From Tannerella sp. (GTDB lineage Bacteria; Bacteroidota; Bacteroidia; Bacteroidales; Tannerellaceae), in the NCBI GenBank assembly GCA_031271245.1, contig JAISWC010000111.1, positions 1-5,915 of the forward strand: a DNA stretch of 5,915 nucleotides. Reading direction: 5' to 3'. The translations under genes were made by a program, and so were the position numbers. Numbering within the stretch: the stretch's first letter is position 1; the number at the start of each line of letters is the position of its first letter. Under the pieces are notes generated by a model that saw only the letters and a program-made list of their open reading frames with translations, was not told the DNA's origin and did not search any database. Shown one piece after another: positions 1 to 5,700 of this stretch.

Positions 1-193
1 GCGCGTTCCGAACCACATACGTTTGCCCTTCATCCAGGGTGATTTCCGCACTCACCGCACTTAGCGGAAGTTCGATCATTTCCGTCAGGCGGTCGAAATC
101 GCTCGGATTTTCGACCGTGACGCGCAGCGTCTCTTCCGGCGTACATGCCGTCAGGACGGCTGCCGCACACCACAGGACAACGGTCTTTTTCAT
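1..193 (-). CDS. Lipoprotein, N-terminal part, resembling DUF4861 proteins (partial)
   Basis: Only the first 64 codons are in the window; the gene runs off the left edge. The start ATG is followed by Lys-Lys, a short hydrophobic stretch and a lipobox LTAC with Cys at residue 18, so the product is predicted to be exported and lipid-anchored. The mature part begins with VTVENPSDFDR, then an E-L-P-L segment and DEGQTYVVRN. From memory this resembles the N-terminus of DUF4861 proteins, which in Bacteroidetes often sit beside uronate isomerase genes. The ATG lies 6 nt after the kduI stop codon, with GAGGTAA at the end of kduI available as ribosome binding site, so the two genes are probably co-transcribed. 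A role in uronic-acid polysaccharide use is inferred from the neighbour alone. The lipoprotein call is firmer than the family call. Confidence 0.68.
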   Translation of the reverse strand, partial: MKKTVVLWCAAAVLTACTPEETLRVTVENPSDFDRLTEMIELPLSAVSAEITLDEGQTYVVRNA

Positions 194-199
194 GCCTGT

Positions 200-1042
200 T
201 TACCTCAGTTTGTCGGCCGTGAAGGTATCCATGTCGTCGTACGCCAGGTTTTCGCCGCACATCGCCCAGATAAAGCTGTAACTGGCTGTTCCGGCAGCCG
301 AATGAATCGACCACGAGGGCGAAATGACGCCCTGCTCGTTGTGCAGGAAAAGATGGCGCGTCTCCTGCGGCTGTCCCATGAAATGACATACCGCCTGCTG
401 TTCGGGCACCTTGAAATAGAAATACGCCTCCATCCGGCGCGAATGGGTATGCGGCGGCATCGTATTCCACACACTGCCCGTCTGAAGTTCCGTCAGACCC
501 ATCTGCAACTGGCAGCAGGGCACGATTTCATTCAGGATAAGCTGGTTGATGATCCGTTCGTTCGACGTTTCCGGCGCTCCCAGATGGCGCGAGCGACGCA
601 TCCCGGCGGTGATCAGCGTCGTGGGATAGGCCGTATGCGCCGGCGACGAGGCAAAATAAAATTTGGCCGGCCGGGCGGCGTCTCTGCTCGAGAAATAAAC
701 GTCTTTCGCTCCGCGTCCGATGTAGACCGTATCCTTGTAGGCCAGTGCGTATTCCGTGCCGTCCACCGTCACGCTGCCTTCGCCTTCGATGCAAATCACG
801 CCCGCCTCGCGCCGTTCGCAAAAATATTCCGAACGAATCAGTTCCACCGGTTCCAGTTTGATGCGTTCGTTCACCGGATAGATGCCGCCGACGATCAGAC
901 GGTCGTTATGCGTGTAAGTCATCAGCACGCTGTCCGCCTCAAAAAATTTCTCCACTAAAAATTCTTTTCTCAATTGCCGGGTATCATACCGTTTCACATC
1001 GTCGGGATGTGTTCCCCAGCGTTCTTCAATACTTGTTCTCAT
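200..1042 (-). CDS. kduI: 5-dehydro-4-deoxy-D-glucuronate isomerase (4-deoxy-L-threo-5-hexosulose-uronate ketol-isomerase)
   Basis: The 280-residue product has about the same length as E. coli KduI. This family converts 5-keto-4-deoxyuronate, the rearranged product of unsaturated uronates released by polysaccharide lyases, to 2,5-diketo-3-deoxygluconate in the cytoplasm. The C-terminal cupin carries the expected zinc ligands: H198 and H200 in PPHTHSRRMEAYFYF, E205 in the same motif, and H247 in SWSIHSAAGT. The protein ends with the typical YDDMD segment. There is no signal peptide. The start is supported by AAAGG about 9 nt upstream of the ATG. It is the first gene visible in its minus-strand unit and is followed 6 nt later by a lipoprotein gene. 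No good TAnnTTTG promoter was found upstream; TACTTTTA at 1088-1095 (minus) is a one-mismatch candidate without a convincing -33 TTG. The downstream partner enzyme KduD is not in the window. Confidence 0.96.
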   Translation of the reverse strand: MRTSIEERWGTHPDDVKRYDTRQLRKEFLVEKFFEADSVLMTYTHNDRLIVGGIYPVNERIKLEPVELIRSEYFCERREAGVICIEGEGSVTVDGTEYALAYKDTVYIGRGAKDVYFSSRDAARPAKFYFASSPAHTAYPTTLITAGMRRSRHLGAPETSNERIINQLILNEIVPCCQLQMGLTELQTGSVWNTMPPHTHSRRMEAYFYFKVPEQQAVCHFMGQPQETRHLFLHNEQGVISPSWSIHSAAGTASYSFIWAMCGENLAYDDMDTFTADKLR

Positions 1043-1127
1043 CTCGTTTAACCTTTAATATTCATTAATAATGCTGTTTTGAGCGCCTAAAAGTATAAAT
1101 TATATTCGAAAGTGGAGGTAGCCACGG

Positions 1128-1156
1128 GTGAAATATAGATATTTTTAATACATTTG
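1128..1156 (+). promoter_or_regulatory. Candidate Bacteroidetes-type promoter for the cytidylyltransferase/kinase-rfbA operon
   Basis: TACATTTG at 1149-1156 is an exact match to the TAnnTTTG -7 element. An imperfect -33 element, GTG in place of TTG, lies at 1128-1130, 18 nt upstream. Transcription would begin near 1160-1164, giving a leader of about 30 nt before the ATG at 1193. The -7 element is exact but the upstream element is weak. Confidence 0.5.
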
Positions 1157-1167
1157 CCCCGCAAATG
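1151..1167. promoter_or_regulatory. Perfect inverted repeat overlapping the -7 element (possible operator)
   Basis: CATTTGC at 1151-1157 and GCAAATG at 1161-1167 are perfect reverse complements separated by CCC. The left arm covers most of the -7 element and the right arm covers the predicted transcription start. That position suits a repressor binding site between two divergent genes. It could also form a small hairpin if transcribed from the kduI side. The binding protein is unknown. Confidence 0.45.
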
Positions 1168-1192
1168 AATGATCGAAAAAAAACAGGACAGG

Positions 1193-2332
1193 ATGAAAAA
1201 AGTTTTTGTCAGTGGATGTTACGACATGCTGCACAGCGGCCATGTCGCATTTTTTGAGGAGGCTGCGAGTCACGGCGAACTGTACGTGGGCATCGGTTCC
1301 GACAAGACCGTCAGTGAGTTGAAAGCCCGCAAACCGGTTAACACGGATGCGGAACGGCTGTACATGGTGAAGGCGCTCCGGGCGGTGAAAGACGCCTGGA
1401 TCAACAGGGGCAGCGGAGTGATTGACTTCCTGGAAGAAATCAGGGCGCTCCGGCCGGACATTTTTTTTGTGAACAGCGACGGCCACAGTCCGGTGAAGGA
1501 GCGGCTTTGCAGGGAGCTGGGCATTGAATACCTGGTGAGCAAACGGATTCCACACGGCGCCCTGCCGGTGCGTTCCACGACCGCCCTGCGCGAAGAATGC
1601 CGCATCCCCTACCGGCTTGACCTGGCCGGCGGGTGGCTGGACCAGCCTTTTGTCAGCAAGCATCATCCGGGCGCCGTCCTGACCATCGGCATTGAACCGG
1701 ACTACGAGTTCAACGACCGCAGCGGCATGTCCACCAGTTCGCGCAAGAAAGCCATCGAACTCTGGCACACGGATATTCCGGAAGGCGACAGGGAAAAACT
1801 GGCCAGGACCCTGTTTTGTTTTGAAAATCCGCCGGGCACCACATACGTCAGCGGTTCGCAGGACGCGCTGGGGATTGTCTATCCGGGTCTGAACCGGCTG
1901 TATTACCGGGGTGACTACTGGCCGGAAAGCATTGAATCGGCCGACAGCCCGGAACTGTTGAAATGGATGGAGGAACGGATATGGCTGCTTCCGCTGTTCC
2001 CGCGGATCGCCACGTACGACGTGCTGGCCGATACGCGGATCACCCCGGAGGGCGCGCTCCGGCTCAGCCGGGCAGCCGACGACTGCTGGCAGGCGCTTCT
2101 TTCGAAAGATGCTGCTGCGTGGGGCAAGGCTTGTTCCGCCAGTTTCGATGCGCAGACGGCCATGTTTCCGAATATGGTGACGCCGGAGATTCTCTCCGTA
2201 CTGGAAAAATACAAACCGGACGTGTATGGCTGGAAACTGAGCGGCGCCGGTGGCGGCGGCTACTTTGTTTTCGTCAGCGAACAGCCCGTCCCGAATGCAA
2301 TACAAATCCGAATAAGAAGAAAAACGTTATGA
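1193..2332 (+). CDS. Bifunctional-looking cytidylyltransferase / GHMP-kinase-like fusion protein
   Basis: The 379-residue product joins two domains. Residues 1 to about 135 form a cytidylyltransferase-like nucleotidyltransferase: GCYDMLHSGH carries the HxGH motif (H14, H17), and RSTTALRE (127-134) matches the second nucleotide-binding motif of TagD/HldE-type enzymes. Residues from about 139 on resemble GHMP sugar kinases of the HddA/fucokinase type: YRLDLAGGWLDQP (140-152), SGMSTSS (177-183), GSQDALG (221-227) and C-terminal SGAGGGGYF (350-358). A kinase that phosphorylates a sugar joined to an enzyme that attaches a nucleotide suggests a sugar-activation protein; the substrate cannot be read from the sequence. 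The start at 1193 is preferred over an in-frame ATG at 1169 because domain homology begins here, ACAGGACAGG precedes it, and the predicted transcription start lies only a few bases before 1169. The stop overlaps the rfbA start (ATGA), implying translational coupling. The kinase N-lobe is unusually short. Confidence 0.85.
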   Translation: MKKVFVSGCYDMLHSGHVAFFEEAASHGELYVGIGSDKTVSELKARKPVNTDAERLYMVKALRAVKDAWINRGSGVIDFLEEIRALRPDIFFVNSDGHSPVKERLCRELGIEYLVSKRIPHGALPVRSTTALREECRIPYRLDLAGGWLDQPFVSKHHPGAVLTIGIEPDYEFNDRSGMSTSSRKKAIELWHTDIPEGDREKLARTLFCFENPPGTTYVSGSQDALGIVYPGLNRLYYRGDYWPESIESADSPELLKWMEERIWLLPLFPRIATYDVLADTRITPEGALRLSRAADDCWQALLSKDAAAWGKACSASFDAQTAMFPNMVTPEILSVLEKYKPDVYGWKLSGAGGGGYFVFVSEQPVPNAIQIRIRRKTL

Positions 2333-3210
2333 AAGGCATTGTACTGGCCGGAGGAGCCGGCACCCGTCTGTATCCCATCACCAGGGGAATTTCCAAGCAA
2401 CTGATTCCCATTTACGACAAACCGATGATTTACTATCCGGTATCCGTGCTGATGCTGGCGGATATCCGTGAGATTCTGATTATTTCGACTCCGCAGGATT
2501 TGCCCGGATTTCAGCGTCTGCTGGGCGACGGATCGGAACTGGGCATCCGGTTCGACTATGCGGAACAGCCTTCGCCGGACGGGCTGGCGCAGGCCTTCCT
2601 GATCGGAGCGGATTTCATCGGCAGCGACAGTGTCTGTCTGGTTCTGGGCGACAATATCTTCTACGGACAGGGTTTCACCGGCATGTTGCAGGAGGCCGTC
2701 GCCTGTGTCGAGCGGGAACACAAGGCCACCATCTTCGGTTATTACGTGAACGACCCCGAACGTTACGGCGTTGCCGCCTTCGACGCGCAGGGCAATGTGT
2801 TGAGCGTGGAAGAAAAACCGGAACATCCGAAATCGAATTATGCCGTTGTCGGGCTTTATTTTTATCCAAACAAGGTGGTCGACATCGCGCGGACCATCAC
2901 GCCTTCCGCTCGCGGAGAACTGGAAATCACTTCCGTCAATCAGGCCTTTCTGGAGACCGGGAGACTGAAAATGCAGCTGCTGGGACGGGGATTTGCCTGG
3001 CTGGATACGGGAACGCACGCATCTCTGTCGGAAGCCTCTACGTTTGTCGAGGTCATCGAGCGCCGGCAAGGGTTAAAAATTGCCTGTCTGGAAGAAATTT
3101 CCTACGTAAAAGGATGGATTGATGCCGCCCAATTAGAGAAAAACGCATCTCCCATGCGCAAAAATCCATACGGACAATACCTTATGAAACTGATTGCAAA
3201 CAGTATATGA
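2329..3210 (+). CDS. rfbA: Glucose-1-phosphate thymidylyltransferase (RmlA)
   Basis: The 293-residue product has the standard length for RmlA, which makes dTDP-glucose from dTTP and glucose 1-phosphate in the cytoplasm, the first step toward dTDP-L-rhamnose and related deoxysugars. Visible motifs in order: GGAGTRLYP (8-16) with ISKQLIPIYDKPM (21-33) for nucleotide binding, the QPSPDGLAQA loop (80-89), GDNIFYG (107-113) with the metal-binding Asp, EEKP (161-164), GELEIT (196-201) and WLDTGTH (224-230). The start is the ATG inside the ATGA overlap with the upstream fusion gene; AAGAAGA just before it lies within that gene. Longer in-frame extensions upstream are shadow sequence. Usual companions rfbB, rfbC and rfbD are absent; the gene is followed at once by a repeat array. 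No intrinsic terminator is seen directly after the stop. Confidence 0.96.
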   Translation: MKGIVLAGGAGTRLYPITRGISKQLIPIYDKPMIYYPVSVLMLADIREILIISTPQDLPGFQRLLGDGSELGIRFDYAEQPSPDGLAQAFLIGADFIGSDSVCLVLGDNIFYGQGFTGMLQEAVACVEREHKATIFGYYVNDPERYGVAAFDAQGNVLSVEEKPEHPKSNYAVVGLYFYPNKVVDIARTITPSARGELEITSVNQAFLETGRLKMQLLGRGFAWLDTGTHASLSEASTFVEVIERRQGLKIACLEEISYVKGWIDAAQLEKNASPMRKNPYGQYLMKLIANSI

Positions 3211-3262
3211 TCTGATCTTAGGTGCTGTCAGGCTCCGGACACATGGCCCAAAACCCTGTAAA

Positions 3263-3474
3263 AATCCCCGGTTTTTCCGGGAAAGATCCCCGGTTTTTCC
3301 GGGAAAGATTCCCGATTTTTCCGGAAAAATCCACAATTTTCCCGGAAAGATTCCTGATTTTCCCGGAAAGATTCCCGATTTTTCCGGAAAGATTCTCGAT
3401 TTTCCCGGAAAAATTCCCAATTTTCCCGGAAAGATTCCCGATTTTTCCGGAAAGATTGCGGATTTTTCCGGGAA
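3263..3474. repeat. Tandem array of ten 21-22 bp units with a dyad-symmetric core
   Basis: Units start at 3263, 3285, 3307, 3328, 3349, 3370, 3391, 3412, 3433 and 3454; the first two are 22 bp and the other eight 21 bp. Each has a variable first part (typically GATTCCCGA) and a conserved core TTTTYCCGGRAA. Units 3, 6 and 9 are identical, and the core types run A-B-B-A-B-B-A from unit 3 to 9, where A has TTTTTCCGG and B has TTTTCCCGG. The array begins 52 nt after the rfbA stop. All six-frame readings of several units are open because the period is a multiple of three and the unit contains no stop, so long ORFs here on both strands are not evidence of coding. A role as a protein-binding array, a transcribed 3' structure or a neutral minisatellite is possible. 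Confidence 0.93.
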
Positions 3475-3599
3475 AATTTGCCCTGTACAATCTGCTTTTA
3501 TCCTTAAAACATTGCACCCGTTGAAACAGGGGTAAAAGCGTTATACATACCGGCATAATAAGGGTAGGCGAGATTTTTCACATCAAAATTCACCTTTTA
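3475..3599. other. Non-coding spacer with a loose hairpin, between the repeat array and the porin promoter
   Basis: I see no gene here. GCTTTTATCC at 3494-3503 can pair with GGGTAAAAGC at 3530-3539 (10 bp with one G-T pair) around a 26-nt loop. There is no T-tract after the right arm, so it is not a standard intrinsic terminator. The rest is A/T-rich with no recognised motif. Confidence 0.5.
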
Positions 3600-3631
3600 T
3601 TTGTCGTGCTGAAAAAAAAGATATATCTTTG
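3600..3631 (+). promoter_or_regulatory. Bacteroidetes-type promoter of the OmpA-like porin gene
   Basis: TTTG at 3600-3603 is the -33 element and TATCTTTG at 3624-3631 is an exact TAnnTTTG -7 element, with 20 nt between them, the usual spacing. The spacer is A-rich. Transcription should start near 3636-3640, giving a leader of about 80 nt. This is the best promoter in the window and fits an abundant outer-membrane protein. Confidence 0.8.
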
Positions 3632-3639
3632 TTGCCAGA

Positions 3640-3673
3640 TTTGTGGGACACTAATTTCATTTCGTTCCACGAA
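3640..3673 (+). promoter_or_regulatory. Possible 5'-leader hairpin of the porin mRNA
   Basis: TTTGTGGGAC at 3640-3649 pairs with GTTCCACGAA at 3664-3673 over 10 bp, including two G-U pairs, with a 14-nt loop. It would lie at or near the 5' end of the mRNA, where stems often protect transcripts. It is weak evidence by itself. Confidence 0.35.
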
Positions 3674-3716
3674 GATAAAATACAAATTGGCGAATGTTTA
3701 ATAAAAATTGATAATT

Positions 3717-4865
3717 ATGAAAGCTAAAGTATTACTTTTGACCATGTTATGTGGTGTTGTATTGACTCTGTCTGCGCAGGAATATCAACCGCAGATTGGT
3801 TTCAGTACGGAAAACGGTTCAAAAACCAATTTCAAGAAGAACAAAGCTTCCGACAATATTTTCATTTCGATCGCAGGCGGTGGGAATGTGTTGTTGGGAG
3901 ATTTGAACGGCAATGCGGATTTTGGCGATCGCATTGCTCCTCATGGCGCTATTTCCCTCGGGAAATGGTATAATCCGTACCTGGCATTCCGGTTGCAGGT
4001 AAACGGAGGACTGATGAACAATTTCAGTAACAGTGGCGAACAGGAATTTCAATGGATTAACCCTCATGCCGACATCATGTGGGATATCACCAACTTCTGG
4101 GCGCCTTACAAGGAATCCAAAGTGTTCCATTTTATTCCGTTCGTAGGACTTGGGTATGGCGTGAGAGCCGGTACGACGGTTAACGGCATCAGCTATACAC
4201 GGGCCGAGTCTCTCACGGCAAACGGTGGTGTGCAACTGCTGTTCCGCCTGAGCAAACGGGTAGACCTGTTCCTGGAAGGTCAGTATGTGCTGACGGGCGA
4301 TCACTGGAATCGCACGTATACCGATCGTCACGAATATGACCGTCCGGTTGAAGCCATGCTGGGATTGAACTTTAATCTGGGCAGGAAAGAGTTTGAAGTG
4401 CTTGAACCGATGGATTATGCACTGCTGAACGATTTGAATTCGCAGATCAACGCGCTGCGCGCCCGCAATTCCGAACTGGAAAAACGTCCGGAATACTGTC
4501 CGGAATGTCCGCCTGCTCCTGCACCCGTAGCAGCGCCCAGGGAATACATGAACAATACTGTATTCTTCCGTCTGAACAGTGCAAAGATCGACAGGAATCA
4601 GGAAGGCAATATCTTCAACACGGCTGAATATGCCAAGAAGTACGGCGCAGCCATCAAGTTGATTGGTTATGCCGACCGAAAGACCGGTAATCCCGATTAC
4701 AACAAGGGTATTTCCGAAAGACGTGCCAGAGCGGTTGCCAAACAGCTGATCGACAAGTATGGCATTTCGTCCAACAATATCTCCATCGAATGGAAGGGGG
4801 ATGAAATTCAGCCGTACGAAGAAAATGCATGGAACCGTGTGGTAATCATGAATACAAACGAATAG
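3717..4865 (+). CDS. OmpA-family outer-membrane porin with peptidoglycan-binding domain
   Basis: The 382-residue precursor has a signal peptide (MKAK, hydrophobic stretch, cleavage predicted after LSA at residue 20). Residues about 45-225 alternate in the manner of an outer-membrane beta-barrel (for example FIPFVGLGYGVRAG and VDLFLEGQYVLTGD). A short coiled coil (LNDLNSQINALRARNSELEKR region, 238-257) and a CPECPPAPAP linker (261-270) lead to an OmpA C-terminal domain: NTVFFRLNSAKID (280-292), GYAD (317-320, D320) and YNKGISERRARAV (328-340, R336), the residues that bind diaminopimelate of peptidoglycan in this family. It probably links the outer membrane to the cell wall. The ATG at 3717 is preferred over an in-frame TTG at 3708 because it starts a canonical signal peptide after an A-rich leader. 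It is a single-gene unit with its own promoter and terminator. Confidence 0.93.
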   Translation: MKAKVLLLTMLCGVVLTLSAQEYQPQIGFSTENGSKTNFKKNKASDNIFISIAGGGNVLLGDLNGNADFGDRIAPHGAISLGKWYNPYLAFRLQVNGGLMNNFSNSGEQEFQWINPHADIMWDITNFWAPYKESKVFHFIPFVGLGYGVRAGTTVNGISYTRAESLTANGGVQLLFRLSKRVDLFLEGQYVLTGDHWNRTYTDRHEYDRPVEAMLGLNFNLGRKEFEVLEPMDYALLNDLNSQINALRARNSELEKRPEYCPECPPAPAPVAAPREYMNNTVFFRLNSAKIDRNQEGNIFNTAEYAKKYGAAIKLIGYADRKTGNPDYNKGISERRARAVAKQLIDKYGISSNNISIEWKGDEIQPYEENAWNRVVIMNTNE

Positions 4866-4899
4866 TTGGAAATTGCTATACTATAATTATCGCCAACGG

Positions 4900-4934
4900 A
4901 AAACCGGCGGATTGAAAAATCCGTCGGTTTTTTT
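4900..4934 (+). terminator. Intrinsic terminator after the porin gene, partly bidirectional
   Basis: A 14-bp stem (4900-4913 with 4918-4931, one G-U pair) closes on a GAAA tetraloop and runs into seven T residues at 4928-4934. It lies 35 nt after the porin stop. Read on the minus strand, the same stem ends in four T residues, so it may also end transcripts of the converging DUF169 gene, which stops at 4951. Confidence 0.9.
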
Positions 4935-4950
4935 GTGCGCCGTGATGATA

Positions 4951-5700
4951 TTACCCTTCTGTTTGCTCAACAATCTTTGCGAAATATTCCGCATACCTGT
5001 CGCGGCCCATTTTGTACGGCTCCAGCACCCAGTCGATTTCGCCGAGGTTCCGCGTTATCGTTGGAATCCACTGGTACGGAATCGCCATCAGAATCTGGCC
5101 GGGGCGGAATACCTCAAACGTTTTCATCCCATAACTCATGCCCGTGGTGATGAAATTCACCTTGCCGGAAAGGAGCGGGTAGGCAAACAGGAACGCGCAG
5201 GCCATGACCGGCTGGAAACAGGAATGATACCGCTCGCCCGTGGAGTACGTCATTGCGCGCAGGATAATCTCGCCCACGGACGGCTCCGCCAGGACAAAGA
5301 GCAGATCGGGATCAAAGTCGATTTGATCAAGCGGGGAGAAGACAACGCTGCCCACCGTGCCGGACTTCATGCGCGGCAGGTCGTGGTACAGACGTGCATT
5401 GCAGCGTTCGTCCTGAAAAATGCCCATCGCCTTGCCCATCTGACCGCTTAGCGCGGCGGGAGGCAATTCGTTCATGCCGAGGATAAAACTCCCCACGCAA
5501 CTCTCGTTGTCCGCATTGATATAGAATTTGTCCGGCGACTTCTGGGCGACCTTGATCATTTCGCACAGCGTGTATTTTGTCTCGTCGAGCTTTTGGATCG
5601 GTTCCTTCGGTGTCTCTTCCAGCAGGAATTTTACGCCCACCGGGGGCGCGTTCAGCTCAAGTTTTTTCCAGATCGACAAGTCGGTTTTGAGTGGTGTCAT
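4951..5700 (-). CDS. DUF169 family protein
   Basis: The 249-residue product matches the DUF169 pattern as I know it: APPVGVKFL near the N-terminus (18-26), a Cys in LCEMIK (C46), a second in SCVGSF (C68), LSGQMGKAMGIF (84-95), a GSVVFSPLDQIDFDPDLLFVLAEP segment region (117-140), YSTGERY (152-158), ACAFLFAYPLLSGKVNFITTG (within 167-187) and a late IP. No signal peptide or membrane segment is evident, so it is probably cytoplasmic. The molecular function of this family is not known to me; the scattered Cys residues (46, 68, 100, 161, 168) could bind a metal or cofactor, but that is a guess. The start ATG overlaps the stop of a 32-codon ORF (TAATG), which suggests translational coupling. AAGAAG lies about 14 nt upstream, further than ideal. 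It converges on the porin gene across a shared terminator. Confidence 0.85.
   Translation of the reverse strand: MTPLKTDLSIWKKLELNAPPVGVKFLLEETPKEPIQKLDETKYTLCEMIKVAQKSPDKFYINADNESCVGSFILGMNELPPAALSGQMGKAMGIFQDERCNARLYHDLPRMKSGTVGSVVFSPLDQIDFDPDLLFVLAEPSVGEIILRAMTYSTGERYHSCFQPVMACAFLFAYPLLSGKVNFITTGMSYGMKTFEVFRPGQILMAIPYQWIPTITRNLGEIDWVLEPYKMGRDRYAEYFAKIVEQTEG

Noticed and set aside
302..958. Plus-strand ORF of 218 codons opposite kduI
   Set aside because: It is antisense to a clearly recognised gene, is rich in Arg and His as expected of a shadow frame, and has no start signals.
1169..1192. Upstream in-frame ATG for the cytidylyltransferase/kinase gene
   Set aside because: It would add eight residues not expected for the family, has no Shine-Dalgarno, and lies within a few bases of the predicted transcription start.
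1145..2305. Minus-strand ORF of 386 codons opposite the fusion gene
   Set aside because: It mirrors the whole codon pattern of the recognised plus-strand gene and shows no protein motifs of its own.
1963..2328. Long N-terminal extension of RfbA
   Set aside because: This is a shadow frame of the upstream fusion gene; RmlA homology begins exactly at the ATG at 2329.
3263..3474. CRISPR array
   Set aside because: The units are contiguous 21-22 bp tandem repeats with no unique spacers, and there are no cas genes nearby.
3494..3539. Terminator for the rfbA operon
   Set aside because: The stem has a 26-nt loop and no T-tract, so it does not meet the intrinsic-terminator pattern; kept only as a loose hairpin.
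3133..3556. Four overlapping ORFs of 95-113 codons across the repeat array, with heptad-like FPGKIPD or SGKIGNL repeats on both strands
   Set aside because: A 21-bp unit without stop codons is open in several frames on both strands. The forward frames start at TTG inside rfbA or at GTG just after it, the reverse ones have no supporting leader, and no frame is favoured.
3708..3716. TTG start adding three residues to the porin
   Set aside because: The ATG at 3717 begins a standard signal peptide; the extension MII has no support.
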